A stretch of DNA of 8,278 nucleotides from positions 1 through 8,278 of the forward strand of contig CAYYZY010000278.1 in the NCBI GenBank assembly GCA_964475955.1, read 5' to 3'. The notes beneath the pieces are model-generated. The model had not been told where the DNA came from. It saw only the letters and a program-made list of their open reading frames with translations, and did not search any database. Positions 1-6,642 of the stretch are shown one piece after another (the first letter of the stretch is position 1; each line of letters begins with the position of its first letter). The DNA comes from DATKZH01 sp964475955. Lineage in GTDB: Bacteria; Planctomycetota; Planctomycetia; Pirellulales; Thermoguttaceae. Position numbers and translations under genes: made by a program.

Positions 1-2
1 GG

Positions 3-245
3 GGCCGCCGCTGGCCGCTGACGATCGCGGTCGGCCGGCCCGGCGCCGAGACGCTCTCGCGCATGTGGCGGATCCGCGACGGCATCCGCCCCGGCGAAAA
101 CACGACGCAGCCCCAGAAGCTCGCCTACCCCCACGCGGTGGAGCACGACGGCAAGCTGTACGTCGTCTACTCCGTCGGGCACGGCGCGAACCGCAACCGT
201 TGCGAGCTCGCGGTGATTCCAGTCGCCTCCCTGGAGATCGATTGA
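3..245 (+). CDS. C-terminal end of an exo-alpha-sialidase / BNR-repeat family protein (5' partial)
   Basis: Reading frame 3 is open from the left edge to a TGA at 243-245 and gives 80 residues with no usable start, so the gene begins outside the window. The tail contains PLTIAVGRPG, then YPHAVEHDGKLYVVYS, then CELAVIPVASLEID. This order (a beta-strand with 'TIAV..PG', the 'YP.A.EHDGKLYV.YS' blade, and a final 'ELAVIP' strand) is what I know from the last propeller blade of planctomycete sialidase-like proteins that carry BNR/Asp-box repeats. Such proteins are usually exported glycoside hydrolases or sugar-binding propellers. The catalytic arginine triad and Asp boxes lie upstream and cannot be checked, so actual sialidase activity is not shown. 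It converges with the methyltransferase gene 54 bases downstream. The internal ATG at 63 is not a likely start, because the homologous frame continues upstream of it. Confidence 0.75.
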   Translation, partial: GRRWPLTIAVGRPGAETLSRMWRIRDGIRPGENTTQPQKLAYPHAVEHDGKLYVVYSVGHGANRNRCELAVIPVASLEID

Positions 246-252
246 CGAGCAA

Positions 253-266
253 CTCGATGAATCGAG
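253..266. terminator. Small hairpin between convergent genes, possible bidirectional terminator
   Basis: Arms CTCGA and TCGAG pair around the loop TGAA, within the 54-base gap between the sialidase-like stop (245) and the methyltransferase stop (300). The position suits termination in both directions. However, the stem has only 5 bp and no T-run follows on either strand, so it does not meet the usual criteria for an intrinsic terminator. Confidence 0.2.
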
Positions 267-299
267 GCCGCCGGGAGCGTGAAACGCGCCGTCGGACGT

Positions 300-2771
300 T
301 CACGCCTGGGATTCCAGCTCCCCGCGCATTGCCTCCAGCTCGCGCCGGCTCAGCCCCCACAGGCGCGCGGCCAGCCGATCGATCTCGTGCTGGTGCGGGG
401 CGACCGACTCGCCGCGCCCGGCCGCCTCGTGGGCGGCGCGCCCGGCGGCGGCAAGCGAGGCGTGGATCGGCTCGCGGGGCGCGAACCGCCGCAGGCGCGC
501 GTAGTCGAGAATGCTCGGCGTGCCGAAACCCTTGCCGCCGCGCACGCTGTGCGCGCCGACCAGGAAGCCGACGACCGCGCTGTTGAGCACCGCCGCAAGG
601 TAGTGAGCCTCGTCGAGCGACCCGGCGGCCACCAGCACGCACGTCTCCTGCGGGATGGCCGGCCGGAGGCCGAGTACGGGGTCTTCCACCGGCTCGACCA
701 CGGCAGCGCTCATGCGCCGGTCCATGCGGCGCCACACGACCTTGATCGGCGCCACCGTGTACGGGCCGACGTTGTACATCGAATAGAAGGCCGCCTGGTG
801 CTGGTAGCGCCGGTAGGCCGCGCGCCGGGCGAGGGCGTCGGCAAAGCGTTCCAGGTAGGCGTAGGTGTTGGGATGGCGGTCGCGCATCGTCGCCTCGTCG
901 ATGCCCCGGCGCGCGACGACGTCCTGGGCCAGCAGCAGGTGGGCCGACGCAACGGCGCGGTACGGGGCCACGTCGCCCCAACGCACGAGCGGATAGATCA
1001 GGTCGGGCTCGATCACCGTTTCGACCGGCTCGACCCGCCGCTTCGCCCGGCCCGGCAGATTCCGCACGCGCACCCCGCCCTCTTCGGCCCCCACGACGGT
1101 AAGCCAATAGACGCCGTTGGCGCCGCCCGTGTTCGCCCCAAGGTGCGCCTCGTAGTCCGACGAGCCGACCAGCCGGGCCCACGCCGTGGCGAGCCCCTCG
1201 GGCCGAAGCAGCCAGGGCGAGCTGCGCCGGTCGGGATCGATCGGTTCGGCCAGGTAGCGGCGCGACGGCACGGCCGCCTCCGCGTCGCTCTCGCCATCCC
1301 GCGCTTCCGGCCGGCCCGACCATTTGACGTAGGGAACAGGGTACGTCGTCGCGGCTCCCTTCTCCAGCGCGATCGTCGCGGTCCAGTTCGCGGCCCCCGG
1401 AAAGGGATTGCAGCGCACGAGGTCGTTCACTTTCGTCACGCGCAGTTCCGCCCCGCCGTCGCCCAGCCGGAACCGCCGGAAGCCGTCGCCGGCCCCCTTG
1501 CTCTGAAAGAGCGTTTGCGTGACGACCATCCCCAGGCGCCCACCCTGCTTCAGGTAGCGGTCGGCCGCCGCGTAGAGCATGAGCGTGGAGAGATCCTTCT
1601 TCGCGCCGCCGTGCCGGGCGTCGGAACCGCCGAGGCTGAACAGGCCGTAGCCGCGCCAGAGCGGCTTGGTGCGCTCGCGGTAGTCGTCCGGCAGGTCGTC
1701 CCACGCGATCCACGGCGGATTGCCCACCACGAAGTCGAACGAGGCCCCGACTCCGTCGTCGCCCGGGTGAAGGATGGAGTCGCGCAGGAACACGGGCATC
1801 CGGACGGGGCCCGCCTCGGGCAGCAGGTCGCAGATCGCCAGCAGGTAGTTCGCCCAGGCGGAGAGGACGGCCAGCGGATTGAGGTCGCAGCCGATTACGC
1901 CGTCCAGGATTTCCCGGCACAGCCGAGCCGGGTCGACGTGCTCCCGCTCCGCCCGGCCTTCGCGCCGCGCGCGGATCCGGCGGATGGCCGCCAAGAGGAA
2001 CGTGCCGGAGCCGCAGGCCGGGTCGAGAAGGCGCCACCGCGGTTCGCCCGCGTAGCCCACGTCGTCGAGCACGCGGTCGGCGAGCCAGTCGGGCGTATAG
2101 TACTCCCCCAGCGCGTGGCGCACGCGTCGGGGAAAGAGGTCCGAATACACCCCCTTGAGCAGGTCGCGCCCGGCGGACGGCTCGTCGGGCGCGCCCCCCT
2201 CATAGCGGCCCAGGCGCTCTCCCAGGCACCGGATCAAACGCTCCAGCGCGTCGCTCCAGGCGGCCGGGTACCAGCCGAACGGGTCGTCCTCCAACGGCGC
2301 GGCCACGTTCAACGCCCGAAGCAACTCGCCGGACTCCCATCGTTCGACCTCGCCACGCAGGCGGTCGCCGGCCGGCACCTGAACCAGGAGATCGCACACC
2401 GTCGGCGTCCCGCGCCGGGAGGCAATCGCCTGGACCACCAGCAGCTTGACCACGATCGCGTAGTACGTGTGCAGCGCGAACAGGAGTTCGGCGGGTCGCA
2501 CGCGATCGGGCTCGATGCCGTAGCACGCCGCCAGCGACGTGACGGCCTCGGTGCGCCGGTCGAGGTCGTGCCCCAACGCGCTCGAGGCCGACCGCTTCCA
2601 CCGCTGGAGCGCGGCTTCGACGGCGGGCGGAGGGTCGTCGACCAGCGCGCGGTAGAGCGCTTGGGCACCGTCGCGCGCCACGGCGGCCCGCGGCCCGAAG
2701 TCGCCAACGAGATCGTTGGGCGAGAAGCGGATGCCGCCGGATGGACGAGAGGAGGATCGACTGCGTCGCAT
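300..2771 (-). CDS. Eco57I-type N6-adenine DNA methyltransferase, lacking the usual N-terminal domain
   Basis: The 823-residue product is predicted to transfer methyl from S-adenosylmethionine to adenine N6 in DNA. Seen: GEYYTPDWLADRVL (about 222-235, motif X-like), SAM-binding motif I LLDPACGSGTFLL (248-260), the motif II acidic residue in IGCDLNPL (D296) and catalytic motif IV NPPW (351-354) after DFVVG. Residues ~470-770 fit the target-recognition region of this family and end in LN..VVGFLVGAHSVRGGKGFGTPSILDYARL. Before motif X, residues 16-110 (FSPNDLVGDFGP ... ELLFALHTYYAIVVKLL) match the helical linker that in related class I methyltransferases and type IIG enzymes follows a nuclease-like N-terminal domain of about 200 residues or more. 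Here the linker begins almost at the start codon. An in-frame TGA at 2805-2807 limits the start to ATG 2769-2771, which has no recognisable Shine-Dalgarno site; the first ~13 residues are an S/R-rich stretch unlike the rest. No endonuclease or specificity gene adjoins. It is either an orphan methyltransferase or a truncated type IIG enzyme. Confidence 0.88.
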   Translation of the reverse strand: MRRSRSSSRPSGGIRFSPNDLVGDFGPRAAVARDGAQALYRALVDDPPPAVEAALQRWKRSASSALGHDLDRRTEAVTSLAACYGIEPDRVRPAELLFALHTYYAIVVKLLVVQAIASRRGTPTVCDLLVQVPAGDRLRGEVERWESGELLRALNVAAPLEDDPFGWYPAAWSDALERLIRCLGERLGRYEGGAPDEPSAGRDLLKGVYSDLFPRRVRHALGEYYTPDWLADRVLDDVGYAGEPRWRLLDPACGSGTFLLAAIRRIRARREGRAEREHVDPARLCREILDGVIGCDLNPLAVLSAWANYLLAICDLLPEAGPVRMPVFLRDSILHPGDDGVGASFDFVVGNPPWIAWDDLPDDYRERTKPLWRGYGLFSLGGSDARHGGAKKDLSTLMLYAAADRYLKQGGRLGMVVTQTLFQSKGAGDGFRRFRLGDGGAELRVTKVNDLVRCNPFPGAANWTATIALEKGAATTYPVPYVKWSGRPEARDGESDAEAAVPSRRYLAEPIDPDRRSSPWLLRPEGLATAWARLVGSSDYEAHLGANTGGANGVYWLTVVGAEEGGVRVRNLPGRAKRRVEPVETVIEPDLIYPLVRWGDVAPYRAVASAHLLLAQDVVARRGIDEATMRDRHPNTYAYLERFADALARRAAYRRYQHQAAFYSMYNVGPYTVAPIKVVWRRMDRRMSAAVVEPVEDPVLGLRPAIPQETCVLVAAGSLDEAHYLAAVLNSAVVGFLVGAHSVRGGKGFGTPSILDYARLRRFAPREPIHASLAAAGRAAHEAAGRGESVAPHQHEIDRLAARLWGLSRRELEAMRGELESQA

Positions 2772-2842
2772 ATCGAAGCCGGGCAGTTCCGTGCCGAGGC
2801 CAATTCAAGTCACCGCGTCGCACCATTCTCCCGCTTCGCCCC

Positions 2843-2867
2843 TGGCTCCGCAAGCCGACCGGAGCCA
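2843..2867. repeat. 8-bp perfect inverted repeat (stem-loop)
   Basis: Arms TGGCTCCG (2843-2850) and CGGAGCCA (2860-2867) are exact reverse complements around a 9-base loop. It lies about 75 bases upstream of the methyltransferase start. No T-run follows on either strand, so a simple terminator is unlikely. It could be an operator, an RNA leader structure or part of a dispersed element. Confidence 0.55.
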
Positions 2868-2984
2868 CCTTCGCCTTTCACCTACGGCTTGGGGAGTTCC
2901 TTTACGCTCCGTGCGTGAGGGAGCCGCGAGCGGTCGCCGGGAGTCTTCATTCCTCGGACGCACGCAGGAGCTGACCTGCCGGTG

Positions 2985-3014
2985 CTGCCACTTCGAGAGC
3001 CGGCGCGATAGAAT
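2985..3014 (+). promoter_or_regulatory. Possible sigma-70-like promoter for the pectate-lyase-like gene
   Basis: TAGAAT at 3009-3014 matches five of six positions of the -10 consensus. CTGCCA at 2985-2990 matches four of six positions of TTGACA, with an 18-base spacer. Transcription would begin about 80 bases before ATG 3100. In GC-rich DNA such matches can arise by chance, so this is only a candidate. Confidence 0.3.
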
Positions 3015-3087
3015 CAAGTTCGTCGTGCCGCCCGCCCGGGAGGCGACCGGAGGGCGCCGGCCCGAAAGATCCTATGCCCCAGCCAGC

Positions 3088-3092
3088 AGGAG
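3088..3092 (+). promoter_or_regulatory. Shine-Dalgarno AGGAG deciding the start of the pectate-lyase-like gene
   Basis: AGGAG lies 7 bases before ATG 3100. The frame is open further upstream (back to about 2716), but this site and the signal peptide that starts at 3100 identify 3100 as the real start. Confidence 0.7.
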
Positions 3093-3099
3093 CGAGAAC

Positions 3100-4623
3100 A
3101 TGGTGTGGCGGTGTTTCCACTTGGCGGCGGCCTCGCTCCTGATCGGGGCCGGTTCCCTCGCGGCCGCGGAGCCCACGCCGGAAGAAGCGCGGGCGGCCAT
3201 GCGCAGGGCGGCCGAGTTCTTCCACGACCGGGTGGCCTCCGGTGGCGGGTACGTTTGGCGCTACAGCAGCGACCTCGAGCACCGGCAGGGCGAAGCCGTG
3301 GCCACGTCCACGATGATCTGGGTCCAACCGCCCGGCACCCCCGCCGTCGGCGACGCCTTCCTCGACGCCTTCGAGGCCACCGGCGACCGCTACTACCTCC
3401 AGGCCGCCCAAGATACCGCCGGGCCGCTGGTGGCCGGCCAACTCGTGTCGGGCGGCTGGGCGTACCACGTGGAGCTGGATCCGGCCCGTCGCGATCGGTT
3501 CCAGTACCGGCTCGATGCAGGCGTGCGCGAGCCGCCGGACCCGCGCCCCGCCGCCGACGTGGGCGGATGGGACGTCTGGCGGCGCCGGGAACACGAGCGG
3601 AACGTCACGATCCTCGACGACGACGTCACCCAGTCCACCGTCCGGTTCCTCATCCGTCTCGACCGCGCCTCCGACTCGGCCGACGAGGGCGTCCGCAATG
3701 CCGTTACCTATGCCCTGGAATCCCTGGACCGGGCGCAGTACCCCAACGGGGCCTGGTCGCACAACTACGACCGGTTCCCGCCGTGTACGCCCGACGCGAA
3801 GCACTACCCGGTCGTCAGGGCGTCGTACCCCGAGACCTGGTCGCGGACCTGGACCAAGGATTGGTCGGGCTGCTACATGCTCAACGATCGGGTGACCACC
3901 AACGCGATCCTGGCCATGCTCGACGCTTACGCGGCCTACGGCGATCAGGCCTACCTGGCCTCGGCCCGGCGGGGCGCCGGCTTCCTGCTCTTGGCGCAGA
4001 TACCCGATCCGCAGCCCGCCTGGGCCCAGCAGTACGACCGGCACATGCACCCCGTATGGGACCGTCCCTTCGAACCGCCCGCGATTACCGGGCTGGAGTC
4101 GCAGGACGTGCTGGAGACGCTCCTGGCCGTCTACCGCGCCACGGGCGACCGGAAGTATCTTCGGCCGATTCCGCGCGCATTGGACTACCTGCGCAGCTCG
4201 CAGCTCGACGACGGGCGCCTGGCCCGGTTCTACGAACTGGAGACCAACCGGCCGCTCTACTTCGAGCGGCGCGGCAAGCGGTACGACCTGACGCACATGA
4301 AGGGCCAGCGCCTGCCCACGCACTACACGTTCCTGGTCGATTCACGCCTAGACCGCATCGAGGCCGAATACCAGCGCGTGGCGGCGCCGGAGCAAGCGCA
4401 GCTTGCCGCGCGCCCGAGGCCCGAACGCACCGCCAAGTTGGCCGCCCGGGTGCGCGAGATCGTCGACGGGCTCGACGAGCGGGGCGCGTGGACCGAGCCG
4501 GGCTGGGTGCGCAGCGCAGCCGGGCGCAAGGTCCAACCGCCCGGGGGCGTCATCGAATCGGCCACCTTGGTTGAAAACATGAAGACGCTGTGCCGGTTCC
4601 TCGCTGCCTGCGACCAGCCTTGA
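3100..4623 (+). CDS. Secreted pectate lyase-like protein (PL10 / Pec_lyase family)
   Basis: The 507-residue product is predicted to cleave polygalacturonate (pectate) by beta-elimination outside the cytoplasm. Seen: an N-terminal signal peptide (residues 1-23, hydrophobic core LAAASLLIGAGSLAA, signal peptidase I-like site AAA before EPTPEEA). The mature part is rich in paired helices as expected for an alpha/alpha-toroid: GWAYHVELDP (119-128), DDDVTQSTVRFLIRL (173-187), AQYPNGAWSHNYDRFP (212-227), RTWTKDWSGCYMLND (249-263), then LLLAQIPDPQPAWAQQYD (296-313) and WDRPFEPPAI (320-329). The acidic 'DDDVTQST..FL' segment and 'PAWAQQYD...FEPPAI' resemble the family's signature segments; in characterised PL10 enzymes these regions supply calcium-binding Asp and a catalytic Arg, which I cannot place exactly here. 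Start chosen by AGGAG 7 bases upstream. It is the only gene in its orientation here and converges with the sugar porter gene, which could import the resulting or related sugars. Family assignment is fairly sure; substrate is inferred. Confidence 0.8.
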   Translation: MVWRCFHLAAASLLIGAGSLAAAEPTPEEARAAMRRAAEFFHDRVASGGGYVWRYSSDLEHRQGEAVATSTMIWVQPPGTPAVGDAFLDAFEATGDRYYLQAAQDTAGPLVAGQLVSGGWAYHVELDPARRDRFQYRLDAGVREPPDPRPAADVGGWDVWRRREHERNVTILDDDVTQSTVRFLIRLDRASDSADEGVRNAVTYALESLDRAQYPNGAWSHNYDRFPPCTPDAKHYPVVRASYPETWSRTWTKDWSGCYMLNDRVTTNAILAMLDAYAAYGDQAYLASARRGAGFLLLAQIPDPQPAWAQQYDRHMHPVWDRPFEPPAITGLESQDVLETLLAVYRATGDRKYLRPIPRALDYLRSSQLDDGRLARFYELETNRPLYFERRGKRYDLTHMKGQRLPTHYTFLVDSRLDRIEAEYQRVAAPEQAQLAARPRPERTAKLAARVREIVDGLDERGAWTEPGWVRSAAGRKVQPPGGVIESATLVENMKTLCRFLAACDQP

Positions 4624-4652
4624 GCGGCTCGTGGACGGGCGGCCGGGCACGT

Positions 4653-4670
4653 TTCACGCCGTAGGGTGAA
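4653..4670. repeat. Short interrupted palindrome downstream of the pectate-lyase-like gene
   Basis: TTCAC (4653-4657) and GTGAA (4666-4670) are inverted around GCCGTAGG, 29 bases after the stop at 4623. The stem is only 5 bp with no T-run. The reverse complement of 4658-4678 partly resembles 2868-2888 in the other intergenic region (shared ACGGC plus a TTCAC-containing block, with small gaps). Confidence 0.3.
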
Positions 4671-4686
4671 GGTCGAGGTACGAGAC

Positions 4687-4720
4687 CCACGCACTTCTCG
4701 CGCCCGTGCGAGCCCGACCC
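4687..4720. repeat. 34-base direct repeat, copy 1
   Basis: Identical base for base to 4753-4786. It begins CCACGCACTTCTCGCG and ends GTGCGAGCCCGACCC. Inside it CTCGC and GCGAG can pair around GCCCGT, or CGCAC with GTGCG, so each copy can form one of two alternative 5-bp hairpins. It lies between convergent genes. Confidence 0.9.
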
Positions 4721-4752
4721 CACCTGGGAAACGTGACAGAATCGGGCCGAAT

Positions 4753-4786
4753 CCACGCACTTCTCGCGCCCGTGCGAGCCCGACCC
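4753..4786. repeat. 34-base direct repeat, copy 2, touching the sugar porter stop codon
   Basis: Exact copy of 4687-4720, with a 66-base period and a 32-base unique spacer between copies. Its last base (4786) is also the last base of the sugar porter stop codon (4786-4788 read on the minus strand), so both copies would lie at the start of that gene's 3' untranslated region. Positions one period further left and right show no third copy, and no cas gene is near, so I do not call it CRISPR. Confidence 0.9.
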
Positions 4787-6468
4787 TACCGCATCCACCC
4801 GCGCTCAATCTCTTCGAGCGTCTTCCCTTTGGTCTCGGGCACGAAGGCGAGCAGGAACGCGACGGCGACGACGCAGAACCCGGCGTAGACCCAGAACGGG
4901 AAGCCGTGGTGGAATCGCGCGACCAGCGCCGGGCTCTCGTCCATGATCGTGAACGTCTGCGTCACCACGAAGTTGGCCAGCCAGAGGCACACCGTCGCGA
5001 TGGCCATCGCCCGGCCGCGGATCCGCGTCGGGAAGATCTCCGAGAGGATCACCCAGGTGACCGGGCCCACCGAAAGCGCGAAGCAGGCGATGTAGCCGAG
5101 GATGAAGGCCAGCACCCAGACCGCGGTCGTCTGCCAGTAGGCGGCCAGCCCCAGGGCCACCAGCGAAACGGCCATGCCCGAGTAGCCGACGAGCATCAGC
5201 GGCTTGCGGCCGAGCCGGTCGACCGTCCAGATGGCGATGATCGTGAAGCTCAGGTTCACCGCGCCGACGACGACCGTCTGCAACAGCGCGGCGCTCGCGC
5301 CGGTGCCCATCTTCTTGAAGATCTCCGGCGCGTAGTAGAGGAACACGTTGATGCCCGTGATCTGCTGCAACACGGCCAGCACCACGCCGATCACCAGCAC
5401 GATCCGCAAGCCCGGCAGGAAAAGTTGCGCGATCGAGCCGGTCTCCTGCGCGATGGCGTCTTCGATCGCCGCCAGCTCCACGCGCGCGTTGTCCGGGCCG
5501 TCGACCCGCGTGAGGATCCCGAGCGCCCGGTCGCGGCGCCCCTGCTTGGTGAGCCAACGGGGACTCTCGGGCACGAAGAAGAGGAGCAGGAGGAGCAACG
5601 TCGCGGGCAGGGCCTCGGAGCCGAACATCCAGCGCCAGCCGCGAGCCACGTTCCAGGGGACCTTCCCCTGGTTGGCCAGAAGCACGGCCGTTTCGTCGAC
5701 GTTCACCTCGTAGCGCTCGAGGAAATCGACCACCGCGCCGGCCTCGAGCGGCTTGGGAGCGGTCGCGAGGAAGTCGGCGACGCGGGTCTCGAACTCCGCC
5801 ATCGACGCCGGGTCGTTCACGTCGACCCGCGCCGAAAGCCTCGCTCTGTTGCGCAGGAAGGCGGCCGCGCGCTCCGGATCGACGGTCGTCCCCTGCCTCG
5901 CGATCCGCGCCTGGACGGCCACCCGATCCACGGCCGCGCCGTACCCGCCGATGAAGAAGTTGACGAAGTAAACCACCAACATCCCGGTGACGATCGCGAA
6001 CTGGTTGACCGAGACCATGCGCCCGCGCATCCGCGCCGGGGAGATCTCGGCGATGTACATGGGCGAGGTCATCGAGGCCGCGCCCACGCCCAGCCCGCCG
6101 ATGATCCGGTAAAGGATGAACTCCGTGAAGCTCCGCGGCAGGGCCGTTCCGAGGGCCGAGATGAGGAACAGGACGGCCGAGAGAATGAGCACCTTCTTGC
6201 GTCCCAGGTGGTCGCTCGCCATGCCGGCGAAGCCGGCGCCGAAGGCGCAGCCGATCAACGCCGACGCGGCGGCCCAGCCCTTCCAGAGCTGCGGATCGAG
6301 CCCGAAATGGGATTGCAGGAAGCCGATCGCCCCGGAGATGACGGCCGTGTCGTAGCCGAACAACAGCCCGCCCAACGCGGCCACGCAGGTCAGCAGGTAC
6401 ACGTACCCCAGGCTGCCGGTCGCCCTGCCTGCGTGGGAATCCCTGAAGCGATCCGCCGTATCGGTCAC
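4786..6468 (-). CDS. Sugar porter, major facilitator superfamily (XylE-like), with enlarged TM5-TM6 loop
   Basis: The 560-residue, 12-TM inner-membrane protein is predicted to import a monosaccharide, probably with H+. Sugar-porter signatures in order: GGLLFGYDTAVISGA (33-47), DHLGRKK (86-92), SPMYIAEISPARMRGR (135-150), PESPRWL (300-306), QQITGINVFLYYAPEIF (368-384), DRLGRKP (417-423), GPVTWVILSEIFPTRIRGRA (468-487) and VPETKGKTLEEIE (543-555). Residues aligning with the XylE sugar pocket appear kept: D40, Q156, Q368/Q369, N374 and W472 (alignment from memory). Between VNFFIG (end of TM5) and GWRWMF (before TM6) there are 102 residues where XylE has about a dozen; the insert is charged, mostly helical-looking, and would be periplasmic. 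Start: GTG at 6466-6468 follows GAGGTGG at 4-base spacing (GAGGT at 6), better than the ATG at 6507, which sits in an inverted repeat without a ribosome site. Substrate (xylose, glucose, galactose or a uronate product) is not resolved. Confidence 0.9.
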   Translation of the reverse strand: MTDTADRFRDSHAGRATGSLGYVYLLTCVAALGGLLFGYDTAVISGAIGFLQSHFGLDPQLWKGWAAASALIGCAFGAGFAGMASDHLGRKKVLILSAVLFLISALGTALPRSFTEFILYRIIGGLGVGAASMTSPMYIAEISPARMRGRMVSVNQFAIVTGMLVVYFVNFFIGGYGAAVDRVAVQARIARQGTTVDPERAAAFLRNRARLSARVDVNDPASMAEFETRVADFLATAPKPLEAGAVVDFLERYEVNVDETAVLLANQGKVPWNVARGWRWMFGSEALPATLLLLLLFFVPESPRWLTKQGRRDRALGILTRVDGPDNARVELAAIEDAIAQETGSIAQLFLPGLRIVLVIGVVLAVLQQITGINVFLYYAPEIFKKMGTGASAALLQTVVVGAVNLSFTIIAIWTVDRLGRKPLMLVGYSGMAVSLVALGLAAYWQTTAVWVLAFILGYIACFALSVGPVTWVILSEIFPTRIRGRAMAIATVCLWLANFVVTQTFTIMDESPALVARFHHGFPFWVYAGFCVVAVAFLLAFVPETKGKTLEEIERGWMR

Positions 6469-6472
6469 TACG

Positions 6473-6479
6473 CCACCTC
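6473..6479 (-). promoter_or_regulatory. Shine-Dalgarno GAGGTGG supporting a GTG start for the sugar porter
   Basis: On the minus strand GAGGTGG ends 4 bases before GTG 6468. Translation from here gives TDTADRFRDS..., a short cytoplasmic N-terminus followed directly by TM1. The longer open frame upstream encodes an Arg/Pro-rich stretch unlike the family and includes the inverted repeat. Confidence 0.6.
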
Positions 6480-6488
6480 GCGCTGAAG

Positions 6489-6550
6489 AGGGTTCGGGGT
6501 TCAGCATTTCGGGGCGAAGCTCTGAAGCGCAATTCTGAACCCCGAACCCT
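6489..6550. repeat. Perfect 16-bp inverted repeat with 30-base loop
   Basis: AGGGTTCGGGGTTCAG (6489-6504) is the exact reverse complement of 6535-6550. The loop 6505-6534 contains a smaller hairpin, TTCG-GGG-CGAA (6508-6518). It lies 21 bases upstream of the proposed sugar porter GTG start and would be in that gene's leader if transcription begins beyond 6550. No T-run follows on either strand. Its compact, symmetric form suggests a REP- or MITE-like dispersed element, or a regulatory hairpin; no coding capacity. Confidence 0.85.
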
Positions 6551-6642
6551 TCTCCCGGCCCTGCTCTTGCCGTCCGGAGCCTTCGACGTATGCCCCTTCC
6601 AGCACGCCTCCGCCGCGATATGGTATCCGCGGTCGGCCGGGC

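Larger units (their letters stand above)
2772..3099. other. Divergent intergenic region between methyltransferase and pectate-lyase-like genes
   Basis: No convincing gene occurs in these 328 bases. The minus-strand reading frames do not resemble a nuclease domain or the missing start of the methyltransferase. The region contains an 8-bp hairpin (2843-2867), a possible promoter for the pectate-lyase-like gene (2985-3014), and the putative ribosome binding site just before 3100. The block around 2821-2930 is somewhat less GC-rich and has the look of an intergenic repeat, which I cannot test without the rest of the genome. Confidence 0.6.

Noticed and set aside
253..266. Strong intrinsic terminator between the sialidase-like and methyltransferase genes
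   Set aside because: Only a 5-bp stem and no U-tract on either strand; retained as a low-confidence candidate only.
2821..2900. Cobalamin or other riboswitch upstream of the methyltransferase
   Set aside because: I looked for the conserved B12-box and related cores here and upstream of the UroD-like gene and saw none; only simple hairpins are present.
279..2918. 879-codon open frame on the plus strand opposite the methyltransferase
   Set aside because: It is longer than the real gene but its translation is Arg/His/Pro/Gly/Val-rich with no recognisable motif. It is the expected antisense shadow in GC-rich DNA, while the minus strand carries clear methyltransferase motifs.
2805..3017. 70-residue minus-strand frame as the missing N-terminus of the methyltransferase
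   Set aside because: The translation is an Arg-rich stretch with no resemblance to a PD-(D/E)xK or other nuclease domain, and the frame ends in a TGA just upstream of the methyltransferase start.
2947..4323. 458-codon minus-strand frame opposite the pectate-lyase-like gene
   Set aside because: Antisense shadow of a gene with a signal peptide, ribosome site and family motifs; no motif of its own.
4687..4786. CRISPR array
   Set aside because: Only two repeats, one spacer, no third copy at the expected period, no leader or cas genes, and overlap with a stop codon.
4666..6486. 606-codon open frame on the plus strand opposite the sugar porter
   Set aside because: The product is a run of Arg, Asp, Glu and His with no membrane spans or domains, exactly antisense to a well-conserved transporter, and it begins inside the direct-repeat region.
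6505..6507. ATG at 6507 (minus) as the sugar porter start
   Set aside because: It lies inside the inverted repeat with no ribosome site; GTG 6468 has GAGGTGG in the correct place. I cannot fully exclude it.
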